Assembly: GCA_036365145.1 (NCBI GenBank) | Contig: JAEOAD010000052.1 | Location: 15,003,501-15,067,500, forward strand | DNA: 64,000 nt | Direction of reading: 5' to 3' | DNA from: Orientallactaga sibirica | Taxonomy: Eukaryota > Chordata > Mammalia > Rodentia > Dipodidae | In this document: positions 63,733 through 64,000 of the stretch, piece by piece | Numbering within the stretch: position 1 is the stretch's first letter | Layout: each line of letters starts with the position of its first letter | The notes under the pieces: model-generated | Told to the model about the DNA's origin: nothing | What the model saw: the letters and a program-made list of their open reading frames with translations, nothing else | Databases searched by the model: none | Translations under genes and position numbers: made by a program

Positions 63733-64000
63733 AGAGTCTGTCTTTTAAAAACATTGCATCTCTAACACGTTCCCAGGAGTGTTAATATTCTTTGAAGTCC
63801 AAGGATCTCTGACAGCATTGAGCTTCGAGCCAGAATATGTGGGTTCCAATTTCAGCATTGAGGGTCTTAGATATGATGTTAAACTCTTGGCATCTTGGTC
63901 TTATTTTATGATGGTAACATTTCCCCCACCCTGCAAAAAAAAAAAAAAAAAGTTAATATGTACAATAAAAAAGTCAGATGCAAAATCCCCTGAGTGCCTG
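63733..64000. other. Unique sequence to window end
   Basis: Nothing recognised. Confidence 0.4.

Overview
This window is mammalian nuclear DNA, almost certainly from a rodent and most likely a jerboa-type rodent (Dipodoidea). Well over a hundred short retroposons fill it. One family is B1 (7SL-derived, about 145 bp, with the rodent internal duplication). The other dominant family has a B2-superfamily tRNA-like head (GGGCTGGAGAGATGGCTTAG), a GGTTCGATTCC B box, a (TC)n stretch and an AAATAAA tail. I call it Dip, the B2-superfamily SINE of jerboas. The species assignment is an inference from that family, not from a database search. Older layers are also visible: B4 (ID+B1), ID, MIR, L2, MER5-type and L1 fragments, and a rodent dispersed repeat that I call URR1-like (name tentative).

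Two real protein-coding loci are present, arranged tail to tail as in the human 2p23 block RBKS/MRPL33. (1) RBKS, plus strand: only the terminal coding exon (36575-36748, phase 0, GAGDS motif and native C-terminus) with a poly(A) signal. Everything to its left (1-36574) is best read as the last RBKS intron; I found no earlier RBKS exon. (2) MRPL33, minus strand: all four coding exons are present (46940-46961, 46447-46465, 44854-44960, 40914-40963). They splice in frame to a 65-residue bL33m, starting in a CpG-island promoter at about 46.64-47.17 kb. RBKS would supply ribokinase for ribose salvage and MRPL33 a small mitoribosome protein; they are neighbours, not partners. To the right of 47.2 kb the window appears intergenic.

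Layout: 1-36.3 kb SINE-packed RBKS intron with SINE-poor islands (about 6.5-7.3, 15.7-17.0, 18.8-19.9, 21.9-23.1, 24.1-25.5, 27.2-28.8, 29.5-30.8 and 35.0-35.8 kb); 36.3-36.8 kb RBKS last exon behind a tandem duplication; 36.8-40.9 kb convergent intergenic; 40.9-47.2 kb MRPL33; 47.2-64 kb intergenic repeats with an AT-rich SINE-free island at 56.9-57.4 kb.

Nearly all long open frames are shadows of SINEs, simple repeats or the CpG island. I found no evidence of an unknown multi-gene system. The most unusual structures concern genome turnover: stacks of insertions that reused the same target sequence (28.8-29.5, 59.0-59.5 and 12.0-12.8 kb); a tRNA-Ile(UAU) 5' half inserted without a tail; a polyadenylated retrocopy ending just after the AATAAA of the URR1-like repeat; a minisatellite grown out of a B4 element; and a duplication next to the RBKS splice acceptor. 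Repeat boundaries are by eye and may be off by roughly 5-15 bases.
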